Of a stretch of DNA of 38,359 nucleotides, positions 24,785 through 33,579 are shown in pieces. The position numbers were made by a program, and so were the translations under genes. Origin of the DNA: DATKCJ01 sp035513275 (GTDB lineage: Bacteria; Verrucomicrobiota; Verrucomicrobiia; Opitutales; Opitutaceae); assembly GCA_035513275.1 (NCBI GenBank), contig DATKCJ010000132.1, positions 1 to 38,359 on the forward strand, given 5' to 3'. The notes under the pieces are model-generated. The model was not told the origin of the DNA and searched no databases. It saw nothing but the letters and a program-made list of their open reading frames with translations. Each line of letters starts with the position of its first letter. Position 1 is the first letter of the stretch.

Positions 24785-25819
24785 CTACTTCTGGCCTTGG
24801 GGACGTTCGTCGTCCGCCGCGAGTTCAAAGACTTGGATCGTCCCCCTCTCAGTGCCACCCCAGGATCCCAGATAGAACGACCTGCCACTTATCAGGTAGA
24901 TTCGATTCTCGTGCACGACCGCCGTGCTATAAATCGCTCCAGCAAATCCGCATTTCACCCGATACGTCTTTCTCGTTGGCAGATCGTAGGCGAGAACGAG
25001 ATCGTCCTCGTCGATATCGCCGAAGAAGAAAAGCCATCGTCCGGCATGGATCATGGAGCAACCGAAGACCGCCATGCCCAAATCGGGGAGCTTCTTCCAA
25101 ACGTTCTCCGATGGAACCAACATCTCCACGGTCTTGAGCTTGTTTCCCTGCGACCGCCCGCCCGCAACGAGCACAAACTGACCGACGGGCGCCGAGTAGG
25201 CGAATCGCGCCGTGGGCATCAACGGTCCCTGCCGCCACTCGCCGGTCTTGAAGTTGTAAATGCGGACATCGTTGGTCGAGATGTAGGTGTTGCGCCCGTG
25301 AAGGCGTCCGCCGCCAAGAATATACAGGTCGTCGCCGACGACGACCGGAGCAGGTATCTGGCGTGGATCCGGCATCTTGGTCTCGAAACTCACGGTGTCC
25401 GTCACCGGGTCATACACCTCGATTGTGTCGTCCAGCGCTCCCTCCGGCACATCCAACGTCTGGCCGCCGATGATGTGAAACTTGCCGCCATATTCGACGA
25501 CCCCGTGCATACGTCGCGTCCGAAATCGCGGAGCCAGCAACTCGACCTCGCCAGTCCGCACATTGAGACGCTCTGCCCGTTCGACCATGAACGTTCCGCC
25601 GCTGCCTCCGAAGATGTAAATGTAGTCGCCGAGCGCCGCCGCAGCGGCTCCCGTGCGCCCATAATTCAACTGATACTCGGCAACCTTCCGGATCGGGCTC
25701 GGGTCGAGCACGGGGACCTTCGCCCCGAATGCGCACGGCGCCTCGATCAGGATCGGCAGGAAGACAGCAACGAAGCCGGCTCGCAATTTCCATCCCGAAG
25801 CGCCCGGATCGGAAGCCAT
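24785..25819 (-). CDS. Secreted kelch-repeat beta-propeller protein
   Basis: About 344 residues from ATG 25819 (MASDPGASGWKLRAGF), preceded by an AGAGG Shine-Dalgarno site at good spacing; an ATG 39 bp upstream lacks one. An N-terminal hydrophobic segment (AGFVAVFLPILIEAPCAFGA) acts as a signal peptide. Kelch blades follow, each with a 'Y.FGG', 'HIIGGQ', 'LYILGGG', 'LVAGGRSQG' turn and a following Tyr/Trp strand, giving about six blades. Kelch propellers bind proteins or sugars. No enzyme motif such as galactose oxidase is seen. Divergent from the DUF6132-like gene. Confidence 0.85.
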   Translation of the reverse strand: MASDPGASGWKLRAGFVAVFLPILIEAPCAFGAKVPVLDPSPIRKVAEYQLNYGRTGAAAAALGDYIYIFGGSGGTFMVERAERLNVRTGEVELLAPRFRTRRMHGVVEYGGKFHIIGGQTLDVPEGALDDTIEVYDPVTDTVSFETKMPDPRQIPAPVVVGDDLYILGGGRLHGRNTYISTNDVRIYNFKTGEWRQGPLMPTARFAYSAPVGQFVLVAGGRSQGNKLKTVEMLVPSENVWKKLPDLGMAVFGCSMIHAGRWLFFFGDIDEDDLVLAYDLPTRKTYRVKCGFAGAIYSTAVVHENRIYLISGRSFYLGSWGGTERGTIQVFELAADDERPQGQK

Positions 25820-25914
25820 GTGCTGATCCTCTCGCGGACGTTCCAACGGATCAAACACGAATCGGCCACGAGGCCGCGAATTGACGTGTCGTTGGATCTG
25901 AGGATGATAACCGC

Positions 25915-26100
25915 ATGTTAGTCCGTCTGCTCAGGGCACAATGGCCACTTCTTCTCGGCGCAATGATCGGCGCAGGTGTGGGTTACTATGGGCAATGCAA
26001 CTCGGGAACCTGTGTGTTCAGCGCGACATGGTGGGGCGGAGCGATCGCCGGAGTTGTCTTCGCGATGCTCGCGACATCCGCCGGCCGCGCCGACGGCTGA
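25915..26100 (+). CDS. DUF6132-like small membrane protein
   Basis: About 61 residues. The first hydrophobic helix, LLLGAMIGAGVGYYG, leads to QCNSGTCVF, the Cys-x-Ser-Gly-Thr-Cys pattern of DUF6132 proteins, then a second helix WWGGAIAGVVFAML. Two Cys face the membrane boundary. These proteins often sit with rhodanese or redox genes, but their role is not established. GAGG lies about 11 bp before the ATG. Confidence 0.7.
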   Translation: MLVRLLRAQWPLLLGAMIGAGVGYYGQCNSGTCVFSATWWGGAIAGVVFAMLATSAGRADG

Positions 26101-26236
26101 GGCGCCTTCGCTCCTCTCCGCCCATTTCGGCGGGTTCGACAAGCTCACCCCAGGCAGGCTCAGAGCGAGCGGGGGACTCGCCACCTTTCGCTCGTGCGAC
26201 AGCGAACGACGCGAGTGTGCAACTTGAACGCGTTCA

Positions 26237-26340
26237 GTGCCCAATCGAGAATCGAAAATCCAAAATCGAAAATTCAGCCCCGTCCCCCGGCCCCTGTCCC
26301 CCGTCTCCTGTCTCCTGTCTCCTGTCCACTGTCTCCTACC
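26237..26340. repeat. Short tandem repeats (AATCGAAAATCC and GTCTCCT units)
   Basis: First an AT-rich array (ATCGAGAATCGAAAATCCAA continuing to AATCGAAAAT), then CCCCCGGCCCCTGTCCCCCG continuing into several GTCTCCT copies. Sequence character changes abruptly from the surrounding GC-rich DNA. It is the tail of the gap behind the ArsR-type gene. The region 26101-26236 has a family G-like GGTTCGACAAGCTCACCCCA near 26135 and no supported gene. Confidence 0.7.
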
Positions 26341-26668
26341 CGAGGTGCTTTGCCCGTTCGCTGTGCTGCTGCTTGATGCTGCCGCAGACCATGTCGCACA
26401 TGTCGAAGATGCGCGGGTCTGCGATCGCATAGAAGACGTTCAGGCCGTGCTTGCGGCGAGCAAGGAGGCCGCAGGCGGTGAGCACCTGGAGGTGCTTCGA
26501 GATATTTGCCTGGCTCGTGTGCAACTGCGCGACCAGGTCGGAAACCGTGCGCTCGTTCTCCTGGAGGAGCATCAACAGGCGAAGACGCATCGGCTCGCCC
26601 ATCGCGCGGAATCGTTGCGCGACCAGGCCGAGCGTGGCGTCGGACAGAACCTTGGAGCTCTTCGGCAT
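26336..26668 (-). CDS. ArsR-family winged-helix repressor
   Basis: About 110 residues from ATG 26668 (MPKSSKVLSDATL). The winged helix is clear: RAMGEPMRLRLLMLLQENER, then TVSDLVAQLHTSQANISKHL with the recognition helix, then LLARRKHGLNVFYAIADP as the wing. Three Cys (TACGLL and MCDMVCGS) lie outside the classical ELCVCDL arsenic site, so the signal may be a different metal or a reactive sulfur species. It is divergent from the DUF2892-RND operon and probably represses it. A TTG at 26704 would extend it by 12 residues into the palindrome. Confidence 0.9.
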   Translation of the reverse strand: MPKSSKVLSDATLGLVAQRFRAMGEPMRLRLLMLLQENERTVSDLVAQLHTSQANISKHLQVLTACGLLARRKHGLNVFYAIADPRIFDMCDMVCGSIKQQHSERAKHLG

Positions 26669-26688
26669 CGAGATTGGGAAAAATGCAG

Positions 26689-26704
26689 TTGACCGGGCGG
26701 TCAA
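26689..26704. promoter_or_regulatory. Probable operator for the ArsR-type regulator
   Basis: TTGACC - GGGC - GGTCAA is a perfect 6-bp palindrome with a 4-bp centre, flanked by further matching ATGCA/TGCAT. It lies 20 bp upstream of the regulator start and about 58 bp upstream of the DUF2892 gene, where an autorepressor would sit. Confidence 0.6.
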
Positions 26705-26761
26705 TGCATTACTACATAACCATGCAGTTATCTTGTCAACTCCTGATATCTCCTCCTCGAA

Positions 26762-26965
26762 ATGAAAATGGAATCACGCATCCGCATCCTCGCCGGCACG
26801 TTCGTCCTGACGGGCGTCGCCCTCAGCCAGATTCACAACCAGTGGTGGCTGCTCCTGACCGCCTTCGTCGGTGTGAACCTCATTCAGTCCGCGATCACCG
26901 GATTCTGCCCGGCCGAGATGATCCTCTCGCGGATTTTCAAGGATTCCGCCGCGCGTCAGGCTTGA
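26762..26965 (+). CDS. DUF2892 (YgaP-type transmembrane) protein
   Basis: About 67 residues. RIRILAGTFVLTGVAL, WWLLLTAFVGVNLIQSAITG and FCPAEMILSRI match DUF2892 closely, including the conserved ITGFCP with its Cys. In E. coli YgaP this domain carries a rhodanese; here it stands alone. Two membrane helices. It is the first gene of a rightward group with the RND adaptor and pump. ATG 26762 or 26768; no clear Shine-Dalgarno site. Confidence 0.88.
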   Translation: MKMESRIRILAGTFVLTGVALSQIHNQWWLLLTAFVGVNLIQSAITGFCPAEMILSRIFKDSAARQA

Positions 26966-27043
26966 TCCGGCGCTACCTCTTATCCGTTCCCAGCTCCCGG
27001 CCGTCGATGCGCTTCGTGTCGCGGCGCATTTCCCTTCTCTCCG

Positions 27044-28072
27044 ATGATGACTCAAGTCCGACCGGTTCTCCGATTCACAACGCTGGCTGCACTCGTGCTG
27101 CTTGTCGCAGCCTGCGGCCGGGAGAAGACCTCGGGAAATGGCGAGAACGATGCGCCAGCCGTCCATGTTCGCACGGCAAACGCCACAGCAGCGGCGACGG
27201 TGCGCTACCAGGACGCGACGGGGACGGTCGTCGCCACCGACCGCGCGCGGATCGCGCCAAAGATCATGGGCACGATCGCCCGGGTCCCGGTGGCCCTCGG
27301 CCAGAAAGTTTCGAAGGGCGAACTCCTCATCGAGATAAGCGCAAGGGAGATTGAGGCGCGGCTCGCGCAGGCCCGCTCCGCGCTCGCGCAAACGGAGCGC
27401 GATCTCAAACGGGAGACGGAACTTGTCGCGCAGGGCGCGAGCGCCGCCGACACCGTTCGCACACTGGAAGACCAGCACCGCCAAATGCTCGCGGTTGTCG
27501 ACGAGGCTGAGTCGATGCTCGGCTACACCAGGATCCTCGCGCCGTTCGACGGCACGGTTTCGCGCCGACCCGCGTTCGAGGGCGACCTCGCCACGCCCGG
27601 CGTCACCGTGATCGAGATGGACGGCACCGACCGGATGCGCGTCGAGGCCGGCGTGCCCGAGTCGCTCGCGAATTTGACGCTCGGGAGTTCGCTTCGCGTG
27701 TCCGCAGGAACCGCGGAGGTCACCGGCATCCTTGCGGAGATCTCCTCCGCGGCAGATCCGCAGACACGCACCGTGCTCGCGAAGATCGACCTGCCCGCTG
27801 ATTCCGGTCTCAAGCCCGGCCAGTTTGTGAGCGTCGCGATCCCTGCGGGCGAGGCATCGCCTGTCGTCGTGCCCGCCAGCGCAGTCTCTCGCGTCGGCCA
27901 GATCGAGCGCGTGTTCGTGATTGAGAGCGGACGCGCAGTGCTCCGCATCATCCGCACGGGCGCCCTCTCGTCCGACACGGCCGAGATCACGGCCGGGCTC
28001 GACGCGGGCGAGGTTGTTGCGCTCGGCGGCGTCACGCTGCGCGACGGCCAGCGCGTGGAGGTCGCCCCGTGA
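27044..28072 (+). CDS. RND efflux periplasmic adaptor lipoprotein
   Basis: About 342 residues. The N-terminus is a lipoprotein signal with lipobox LVAAC, Cys24. Membrane-fusion-protein order follows: barrel-sandwich half (RIAPKIMGTIARVPVALGQK), a coiled-coil hairpin (AQARSALAQTERDLKRETEL to EDQHRQMLAVVDEAESML), the second lipoyl half (ILAPFDGTVSRR), then a beta-barrel and membrane-proximal domain. It links the inner-membrane pump to an outer-membrane channel. Its stop codon overlaps the pump start (GTGA), showing translational coupling. No outer-membrane factor gene is in the window. Confidence 0.92.
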   Translation: MMTQVRPVLRFTTLAALVLLVAACGREKTSGNGENDAPAVHVRTANATAAATVRYQDATGTVVATDRARIAPKIMGTIARVPVALGQKVSKGELLIEISAREIEARLAQARSALAQTERDLKRETELVAQGASAADTVRTLEDQHRQMLAVVDEAESMLGYTRILAPFDGTVSRRPAFEGDLATPGVTVIEMDGTDRMRVEAGVPESLANLTLGSSLRVSAGTAEVTGILAEISSAADPQTRTVLAKIDLPADSGLKPGQFVSVAIPAGEASPVVVPASAVSRVGQIERVFVIESGRAVLRIIRTGALSSDTAEITAGLDAGEVVALGGVTLRDGQRVEVAP

Positions 28073-31000
28073 ACGAAGTCACTCCCGGTGGACCGAAGCG
28101 CGGGCCGGCGGGCCGAATCGCGGCGTTGTTCGTCGAATCCAAGCTCACACCAATCGCGATCATAGCGTCGATCGTGCTCGGAATCGTCGCCGTGCTGATG
28201 CTCCCGCGCGAGGAGGAGCCACAGATCAAGGTGCCGATGATCGACGTCCTCGTGTCGATGCCAGGCGCGACTGCACAGGAGGTTGAGAACCGCGTCACGC
28301 GCCCGATGGAGCAGCTCCTGTGGGAGGTTCCCGGCGTCGAGTATCTCTACTCCACCTCGAGCCCGGGCTCGAGCCTCGCGATCGTGCGTTTCAAAGTCGG
28401 CACCGAGATCGAGGCGGCGCTCGTCCGGCTCAACCAGAAGCTTCAAGCGAACTTCGACCGCATCCCTCCCGGCACCAGTCCGCCGATCGTGAAGCCGCGC
28501 GGCATCGACGACGTGCCGGTGCTCGCACTCACCTTTCACAGCGGCGTGCACGATCATCTCACACTCCGCCGTATCGCCGCCGAGGTGCAGCGCGCGATCA
28601 AGTCCGTCCCGCAAGTCGCGGAAACAAATCTCATCGGCGGCACGCGGCGCGCCGTGCGCGTGGCGCTCGATCCCGCCGCACTCGCAGCGCGCAATCTCGC
28701 CGCTGACGAGCTCATCCCGATCCTCCAACAGGCCAACAGCCGCTCGCACGCGGGCTCGCGTCCGTTTGGAAACACCGAGTTTCTCCTCGAGACCGGCGTA
28801 TTCCTGCGCGACGCCGACGAGATCGGCGCGGTTGTCGTCGGTGTCTTCGAAGGGCGGCCGGTGCACCTGCGCGATGTCGCGACAATCGCGGATTCCGCGG
28901 AGGAGCCGTCGAACTACGTCCTCCACGGCGAGGCTGGCACTACGGGACTCGAGGCCGCAGTCACGCTCAGCGTCGCCAAGCGCCCCGGCGCGAACGCCAT
29001 CGATGTCGTCAACACCGTGCTCGCGAAGGTGGACTCGCTGCGCGGCACGCTGCTGCCGGCGGACGTAGGACTGACGATCACGCGTGACTACGGTCACACC
29101 GCAGCGGAAAAGAGCAACGAGTTGCTCCTGCATATGGGTATTGCTGTCTTCGGAGTTGCGCTGCTCATCTTGCTCTTTCTCGGGTGGCGCGAGTCGCTCG
29201 TCGTGCTGCTCGCGATCCCGTCGACGCTCGCGCTCACGCTGCTCATCTTTCTCCTCTACGGCTACACGCTGAACCGCATCACGCTTTTCGCACTGATCTT
29301 CTCGATCGGCATCCTTGTGGACGACGCGATCGTGGTCGTGGAAAACATCGTCCGCCACATCCGGCTGCCGGGCGCGTCCAAAAAGTCGCTCAGCCAGATC
29401 GCGCTCGAGGCGGTCGACGAAGTGGGCAACCCCACGATCCTCGCCACATGGGCCGTCATCGCGGCAATCCTGCCGATGGCATTCGTCGGCGGCCTGATGG
29501 GTCCCTACATGCGGCCGATCCCAATCGGCTCGACTGCGGCGATGCTCTTTTCGATCGCGATCGCGTTCACCATCACGCCGTGGGCCGCGATTCGCGTGTT
29601 GCGCGGCAAGGCGCGCTGCGAGGAGTCGTTGCCGGAGGCCGAGCGGTCCGCGCTCACTTTCGAGCACGAGCACGCGCCCGGCGATTGGTTCACGCGACTC
29701 TACCACCGCGTGATGGATCCTCTGCTCGACCGCGCGCGCTGGCGCTGGGTGTTTCTTGGAGGAATCGTCGTCCTGCTTCTTGCGGCGGCGAGCCTCGTCG
29801 TCTTCGGCGCGGTGCAGGTGAAGATGCTGCCCTTCGACAACAAGTCGGAGTTTCAAATCATCCTCAAGACACCGGAGGGCACGACGCTCGAGCAGACAAC
29901 GCGTGTCGCCCGCGAAATGGCCGAGGCGATCCGCACGGCACCCGAGGTGCGTGACTTCCAGATCTACGCGGGCACCGCGGCGCCGTTCAATTTCAACGGA
30001 CTCGTGCGCCACTACTATTTCCGCCGCGGACCCAATCTCGCCGACATCCAGGTGAACCTCGTCGGCAAGTCCGATCGCAGCGACCAGAGCCATGCGATCG
30101 CGCGCCGCTTGCGACCGGCGGTAGCAGCCATCGCGAAAAAGCACGGCGCCGCCGTCGCCATGGCCGAGGTGCCTCCCGGTCCACCCGTGCTGCAGTCCAT
30201 CGTTGCCGAAATCTACGGCCCCGACGAGGGGCAGCGTCTCGAACTCGCGCGCGAGCTTCGCGCGATCATGGAGCGCACTCCGGGAGTCGTGGACATCGAC
30301 TGGTTCGTCGAGGCCGACCAGCCGAAGGTTCGCTTCGTCGTCGACCGCGCGAAGGCCGCGCTCGCAGGCGTGAGCGAAGGCCACATCGCTCGCACACTCG
30401 CGCTCGCAGCGCAGGGCCGCGCTGTCGCCCTGATGCACCTGCCCGATGAGGGCGAGGACGTGCCGATCATTTTCGAACTGCCCGCCGCGAAGCGCTCGCA
30501 GGCGGCCGCCCTCCTCGCGATCAACGTGCGCTCCGAGAGCGACCCGACCGCACCGCTCGTGCCACTCTCGGAGCTCGTGCGGATGGAGAACACCGTCGGC
30601 GAGCGAGCGCTCTACCGGAAGAACCTCAAGTCCGTGACCTACGTGACCGCCGACGTCGCGGGCGAGGTCGAGAGTCCCGCCTATGCGATGTTCGCGATCA
30701 ACAGCGCACTCCGCGATCTCGACGCGCGGCGCTTTGGCGGGACGGAAGCGCGACTGCCAATCTACCACCTCAATCTTCCGCTCGACGATCAGTCGCCCGC
30801 GCTCAAGTGGGACGGCGAATGGCACGTGACGCTCGAGGTCTTCCGCGATCTCGGCCTGGCGTTCGCCGCGGTGCTCATCCTGATAGCGATGCTCATGGTC
30901 GGCTGGTTCCGCAGTTACGTAACGCCGCTCGTCGTGATGGCCGCGATTCCGTTCTCGCTCATCGGTATCCTGCCGGCGCACTGGGCGTTCGGCGCGTTCT

Positions 31001-31317
31001 TCACCGCGACGTCGATGATCGGCTTCATGGCCGGTGCGGGAATCGTGGTCCGAAACTCGATCATCCTCGTGGACTTCATCGAGCTGCGCCGCGGGCACGG
31101 GCTGAAACTGCGCGACGCCGTCGTCGAGGCTGGCGCAGTCCGTTTCCGTCCGATGCTGCTGACAGCGCTCGCGGTCGTGGTGGGTGCGAGCGTGATTCTC
31201 GCCGACCCGATCTTTCAGGGCCTCGCGATCAGCCTCATGTTTGGCGAGGTCGCCTCGCTCTTGATCAGCCGCATGGCCGTGCCGGTGCTCTACTTCATGG
31301 CGAATAAGGGCGAGTAG
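28069..31317 (+). CDS. RND-family efflux transporter, inner-membrane permease
   Basis: About 1082 residues from GTG 28069, overlapping the adaptor stop by 4 bp. The first helix (ESKLTPIAIIASIVLGIVAV) is followed by a large porter domain, helices 2-6, a second porter domain and helices 8-12: the duplicated RND plan. The proton-relay pair Asp-Asp is in TM4 (GILVDDAIVVVEN, near residue 417), as in drug exporters, not the DxG pattern of many CzcA heavy-metal pumps. It uses the proton gradient to export small molecules through a trimeric complex. Substrate not predictable. A family C repeat begins right after the stop. A long antisense frame over this gene is an artefact. Confidence 0.95.
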   Translation: MNEVTPGGPKRGPAGRIAALFVESKLTPIAIIASIVLGIVAVLMLPREEEPQIKVPMIDVLVSMPGATAQEVENRVTRPMEQLLWEVPGVEYLYSTSSPGSSLAIVRFKVGTEIEAALVRLNQKLQANFDRIPPGTSPPIVKPRGIDDVPVLALTFHSGVHDHLTLRRIAAEVQRAIKSVPQVAETNLIGGTRRAVRVALDPAALAARNLAADELIPILQQANSRSHAGSRPFGNTEFLLETGVFLRDADEIGAVVVGVFEGRPVHLRDVATIADSAEEPSNYVLHGEAGTTGLEAAVTLSVAKRPGANAIDVVNTVLAKVDSLRGTLLPADVGLTITRDYGHTAAEKSNELLLHMGIAVFGVALLILLFLGWRESLVVLLAIPSTLALTLLIFLLYGYTLNRITLFALIFSIGILVDDAIVVVENIVRHIRLPGASKKSLSQIALEAVDEVGNPTILATWAVIAAILPMAFVGGLMGPYMRPIPIGSTAAMLFSIAIAFTITPWAAIRVLRGKARCEESLPEAERSALTFEHEHAPGDWFTRLYHRVMDPLLDRARWRWVFLGGIVVLLLAAASLVVFGAVQVKMLPFDNKSEFQIILKTPEGTTLEQTTRVAREMAEAIRTAPEVRDFQIYAGTAAPFNFNGLVRHYYFRRGPNLADIQVNLVGKSDRSDQSHAIARRLRPAVAAIAKKHGAAVAMAEVPPGPPVLQSIVAEIYGPDEGQRLELARELRAIMERTPGVVDIDWFVEADQPKVRFVVDRAKAALAGVSEGHIARTLALAAQGRAVALMHLPDEGEDVPIIFELPAAKRSQAAALLAINVRSESDPTAPLVPLSELVRMENTVGERALYRKNLKSVTYVTADVAGEVESPAYAMFAINSALRDLDARRFGGTEARLPIYHLNLPLDDQSPALKWDGEWHVTLEVFRDLGLAFAAVLILIAMLMVGWFRSYVTPLVVMAAIPFSLIGILPAHWAFGAFFTATSMIGFMAGAGIVVRNSIILVDFIELRRGHGLKLRDAVVEAGAVRFRPMLLTALAVVVGASVILADPIFQGLAISLMFGEVASLLISRMAVPVLYFMANKGE

Positions 31318-31318
31318 C

Positions 31319-31363
31319 GCGGGTCTTCGACCCGCGACTCTGGCAGGTCAGAGACCTGCACTA
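31319..31363. repeat. Twin hairpin GCGGGTC.../GGCAGGTC... (family C)
   Basis: GCGGGTC-TTC-GACCCGC followed by GGCAGGTC-AGA-GACCTGC. It starts 1 bp after the RND stop codon. The same two-hairpin unit lies at 34610-34650. Confidence 0.8.
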
Positions 31364-31443
31364 CGTGTCGCTACCCTGCCCGCGTTTCAGATTGAACAGG
31401 CGCGCGCGACTTCGTTGCCTGTCTCGCCGCAAGGCACTCCCCT

Positions 31444-31704
31444 ATGAAGCGCATCATCCCTTCGGCCGCGTGCGCGGCGCTCGCGATCGCATCGCTTTTC
31501 CTTTCCGGTTGCTCGACGACGAAGACCTACGCCGGCCGCAACACCTCGGTCCTTTCCGGACTCGCCGAGGTCGAAAGCAAATCCTACCAGCCACCCGAAC
31601 CGACCACCATCGTCGTCTCCAGCGCCGACGACCGCCCCGGCAGCAAGCTCGGTGGAAAACGCGTCTCGCTGTTTTGGGGTCTCTTCACCTTCGCCGACTA
31701 CTGA
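31444..31704 (+). CDS. Small lipoprotein
   Basis: About 86 residues. KRIIPSAACAALAIASLFLSGC is a lipoprotein signal with lipobox LSGC (Cys23). The mature part (SSADDRPGSKLGGKRVSLFW and GLFTFADY) is short and unrecognised. Envelope protein of unknown role. It precedes oleC by about 40 bp and could share its transcript. Confidence 0.75.
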   Translation: MKRIIPSAACAALAIASLFLSGCSTTKTYAGRNTSVLSGLAEVESKSYQPPEPTTIVVSSADDRPGSKLGGKRVSLFWGLFTFADY

Positions 31705-31743
31705 GCGGAGCGAGCGCTTCGCTTGTGGTGAGGGTGATTCGAT

Positions 31744-33441
31744 TTGCGCCCGACATGCGCGCGGCAGTTTGATGCCGTCGTGACTGCCCCGAGTGCCAAC
31801 GTCGCCCGCTATCTGCCCGAACTCGCTGCGAGCACGCCCGGGTTCGACGCGATCCGCATCGTCGGCGACGACGGCGTGGCGGTCGTCACCCTTTCGTCAG
31901 TCGCACTGAACAGCGAGGCCGACGCGTGGGCGTGGCGGCTCCAGCGCGCCGGCGTGCGGCGCGGCGACCGTGTGCTCTTGCTCGTGCGACCGGGCCTGCC
32001 GCTCATCGCCGCGGTGTTCGCGCTGTTCAAGACCGGAGCCGTCCCTGTCGTGGTCGATCCCGGAATGGGTCGCGCGAGTTTCCTCGAATGCGTGCGGCGC
32101 ACGGAGCCCGGGTTTCTCCTCGGAATCGCGCGTGCACACGCAGTGAGCTGGGTTTTTGCCGGCGCGTTTCGCAGCGTGCGAAAGCGGATTCTCGTGCGCG
32201 GCGGGACGACCGCGCGGATCGCGTCGGGCAACGTCGCTCCATTTCCGATCGCGCCGACCGGCGCGCGCGATCTCGCCGCGATCCTCTTCACGTCAGGCTC
32301 GACCGGCGCGCCGAAAGGAGTGCGCGCGGATCACGGCATGCTCGAAGCCCAGGTGCGACTCGTGCGGGATACATTCGGAGTCGAGCCCGGCGAAGTTGAC
32401 ATGCCGTTGCTCCCGATCTTCGCGCTCTTCAATCCCGCGCTCGGTATGACGACCGTCGTGCCGCGCGTCGATCCGACGCGCCCTGCCACGCTCGATCCGG
32501 CGCACGTTGCACGCACCGTGATCGCGAACCGCGTGACGAACAGTTTCGGCGCGCCGGTGCTCTGGGGAATGGTCGCCGAGCACTGCAACGCCAACGGTGT
32601 CTCGCTGCCGAGTCTGCGCCGCGTGCTCATGGCCGGCGCTCCGGTGTCGCCTGAGGTGTTTGCGGCGATGCGCCGCGCGTGCCCAAACGCCGCGCTGCAC
32701 TCACCCTACGGAGCCACCGAAGTGTTGCCGGTCGCCACGATCGAGTCCGCCGAAGTGCTTGGGAGCGGCGACACTCCCGGCACAGCCGTCGCTACACTCG
32801 CAGGACGCGGCACATGCGTCGGCAAACCCGTGCATGGCGTCGAGGTGCGTGTGATCGAGATCAACGACGGACCGATCGCCGACATCGCAGCGACGCGCAA
32901 CTGTTCCGTGGACGAGATCGGCGAGATCATCGTGCGTGGCCCGGTTGCGAGCCGTAGCTACGACAATCTCCCCGATGCGAACGCCGCGTCTAAAATTCCC
33001 GATGGCGACGAAGTGTGGCACCGGATGGGCGATGTCGGCTGCTTCGACGCTGCGGGCCGGCTCTGGTTCTGCGGCCGCAAGGCAGAGCGGGTCGTGACCT
33101 CGGGCGGCTCGCTCTTCACCGAGTGCATCGAGCCCATCTACAACACTCACCACGCGGTGCATCGCACCGCGCTAATCGGTTTCGGTAAGCAGGGAAGCCA
33201 GCGCCCCGCACTCGCCATCGAGCCAAAGCCCGGGGCCCGCCCGCGCGACAGCGCCGCGCGGCGCGCACTCGCGCGCGAGCTCCGCGGGCTCGCCACCGCC
33301 ACACCCGGCGCACCCGACATCCGCGTCTTCTACTTCGTGGAAAAGTTTCCCGTCGACGTCCGCCACAACGCGAAAATCCACCGTCTGCGCCTCGCCCACG
33401 ACCTCGCCGGCACGCCCGGCATCGAACTCGACAAGCGCTAA
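31744..33441 (+). CDS. oleC: OleC-type beta-lactone synthetase (AMP-dependent ligase family)
   Basis: About 565 residues. ANL-superfamily motifs: AILFTSGSTGAPKGVRADHG (phosphate loop), PYGATEVLPVA (A5, an OleC-typical form), WHRMGDVGCFDAAGRLWFCG (A7), and the C-terminal FPVDVRHNAKIHRLRLA whose Lys is the catalytic A10 Lys. FPVDVRHNAKI is a hallmark of OleC. OleC converts a beta-hydroxy acid to a beta-lactone using ATP in long-chain olefin biosynthesis. oleD follows; oleA and oleB are absent here. The start is either TTG 31744, with AGGG upstream, or GTG 31780; both give the whole domain. Confidence 0.92.
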   Translation: MRPTCARQFDAVVTAPSANVARYLPELAASTPGFDAIRIVGDDGVAVVTLSSVALNSEADAWAWRLQRAGVRRGDRVLLLVRPGLPLIAAVFALFKTGAVPVVVDPGMGRASFLECVRRTEPGFLLGIARAHAVSWVFAGAFRSVRKRILVRGGTTARIASGNVAPFPIAPTGARDLAAILFTSGSTGAPKGVRADHGMLEAQVRLVRDTFGVEPGEVDMPLLPIFALFNPALGMTTVVPRVDPTRPATLDPAHVARTVIANRVTNSFGAPVLWGMVAEHCNANGVSLPSLRRVLMAGAPVSPEVFAAMRRACPNAALHSPYGATEVLPVATIESAEVLGSGDTPGTAVATLAGRGTCVGKPVHGVEVRVIEINDGPIADIAATRNCSVDEIGEIIVRGPVASRSYDNLPDANAASKIPDGDEVWHRMGDVGCFDAAGRLWFCGRKAERVVTSGGSLFTECIEPIYNTHHAVHRTALIGFGKQGSQRPALAIEPKPGARPRDSAARRALARELRGLATATPGAPDIRVFYFVEKFPVDVRHNAKIHRLRLAHDLAGTPGIELDKR

Positions 33442-33453
33442 ACGACCAATCCG

Positions 33454-33524
33454 GTTTGTCATCTATTAGTTGACAAACAGGCCGCGGCCGGCCGGAGCCA
33501 CTCGTCAACTATTGGATGACAAAC
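33454..33524. promoter_or_regulatory. Two inverted AT-rich palindromes between oleC and oleD
   Basis: Site 1 (33454-33478) is GTTTGTCA-TCTATTAGT-TGACAAAC, with perfect 8-bp arms. Site 2 (33500-33524) matches its reverse complement at about the last 20 positions (GTCAACTATTGGATGACAAA). Centres are about 46 bp apart. These AT-rich sites look like operators of a TetR- or MarR-type regulator, but none is encoded beside them. No clear -35/-10 pair is visible. Confidence 0.55.
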
Positions 33525-33579
33525 TTTCCGGCGTCGCCGAGGGCTTCGCCAAAGACGTTGCGCGCGGGCGTGGGAGGCG

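Noticed and set aside
24719..25921. Plus-strand frame of about 400 codons opposite the kelch gene
   Set aside because: The minus strand shows regular kelch blades, a signal peptide and a ribosome site; the plus frame shows none.
27523..31098. Antisense open frame of 1191 codons across the RND adaptor and pump
   Set aside because: The plus strand encodes clear RND proteins with conserved motifs. The antisense protein is Arg/His/Asp/Glu-rich low-complexity sequence, as expected opposite GC-rich codons.
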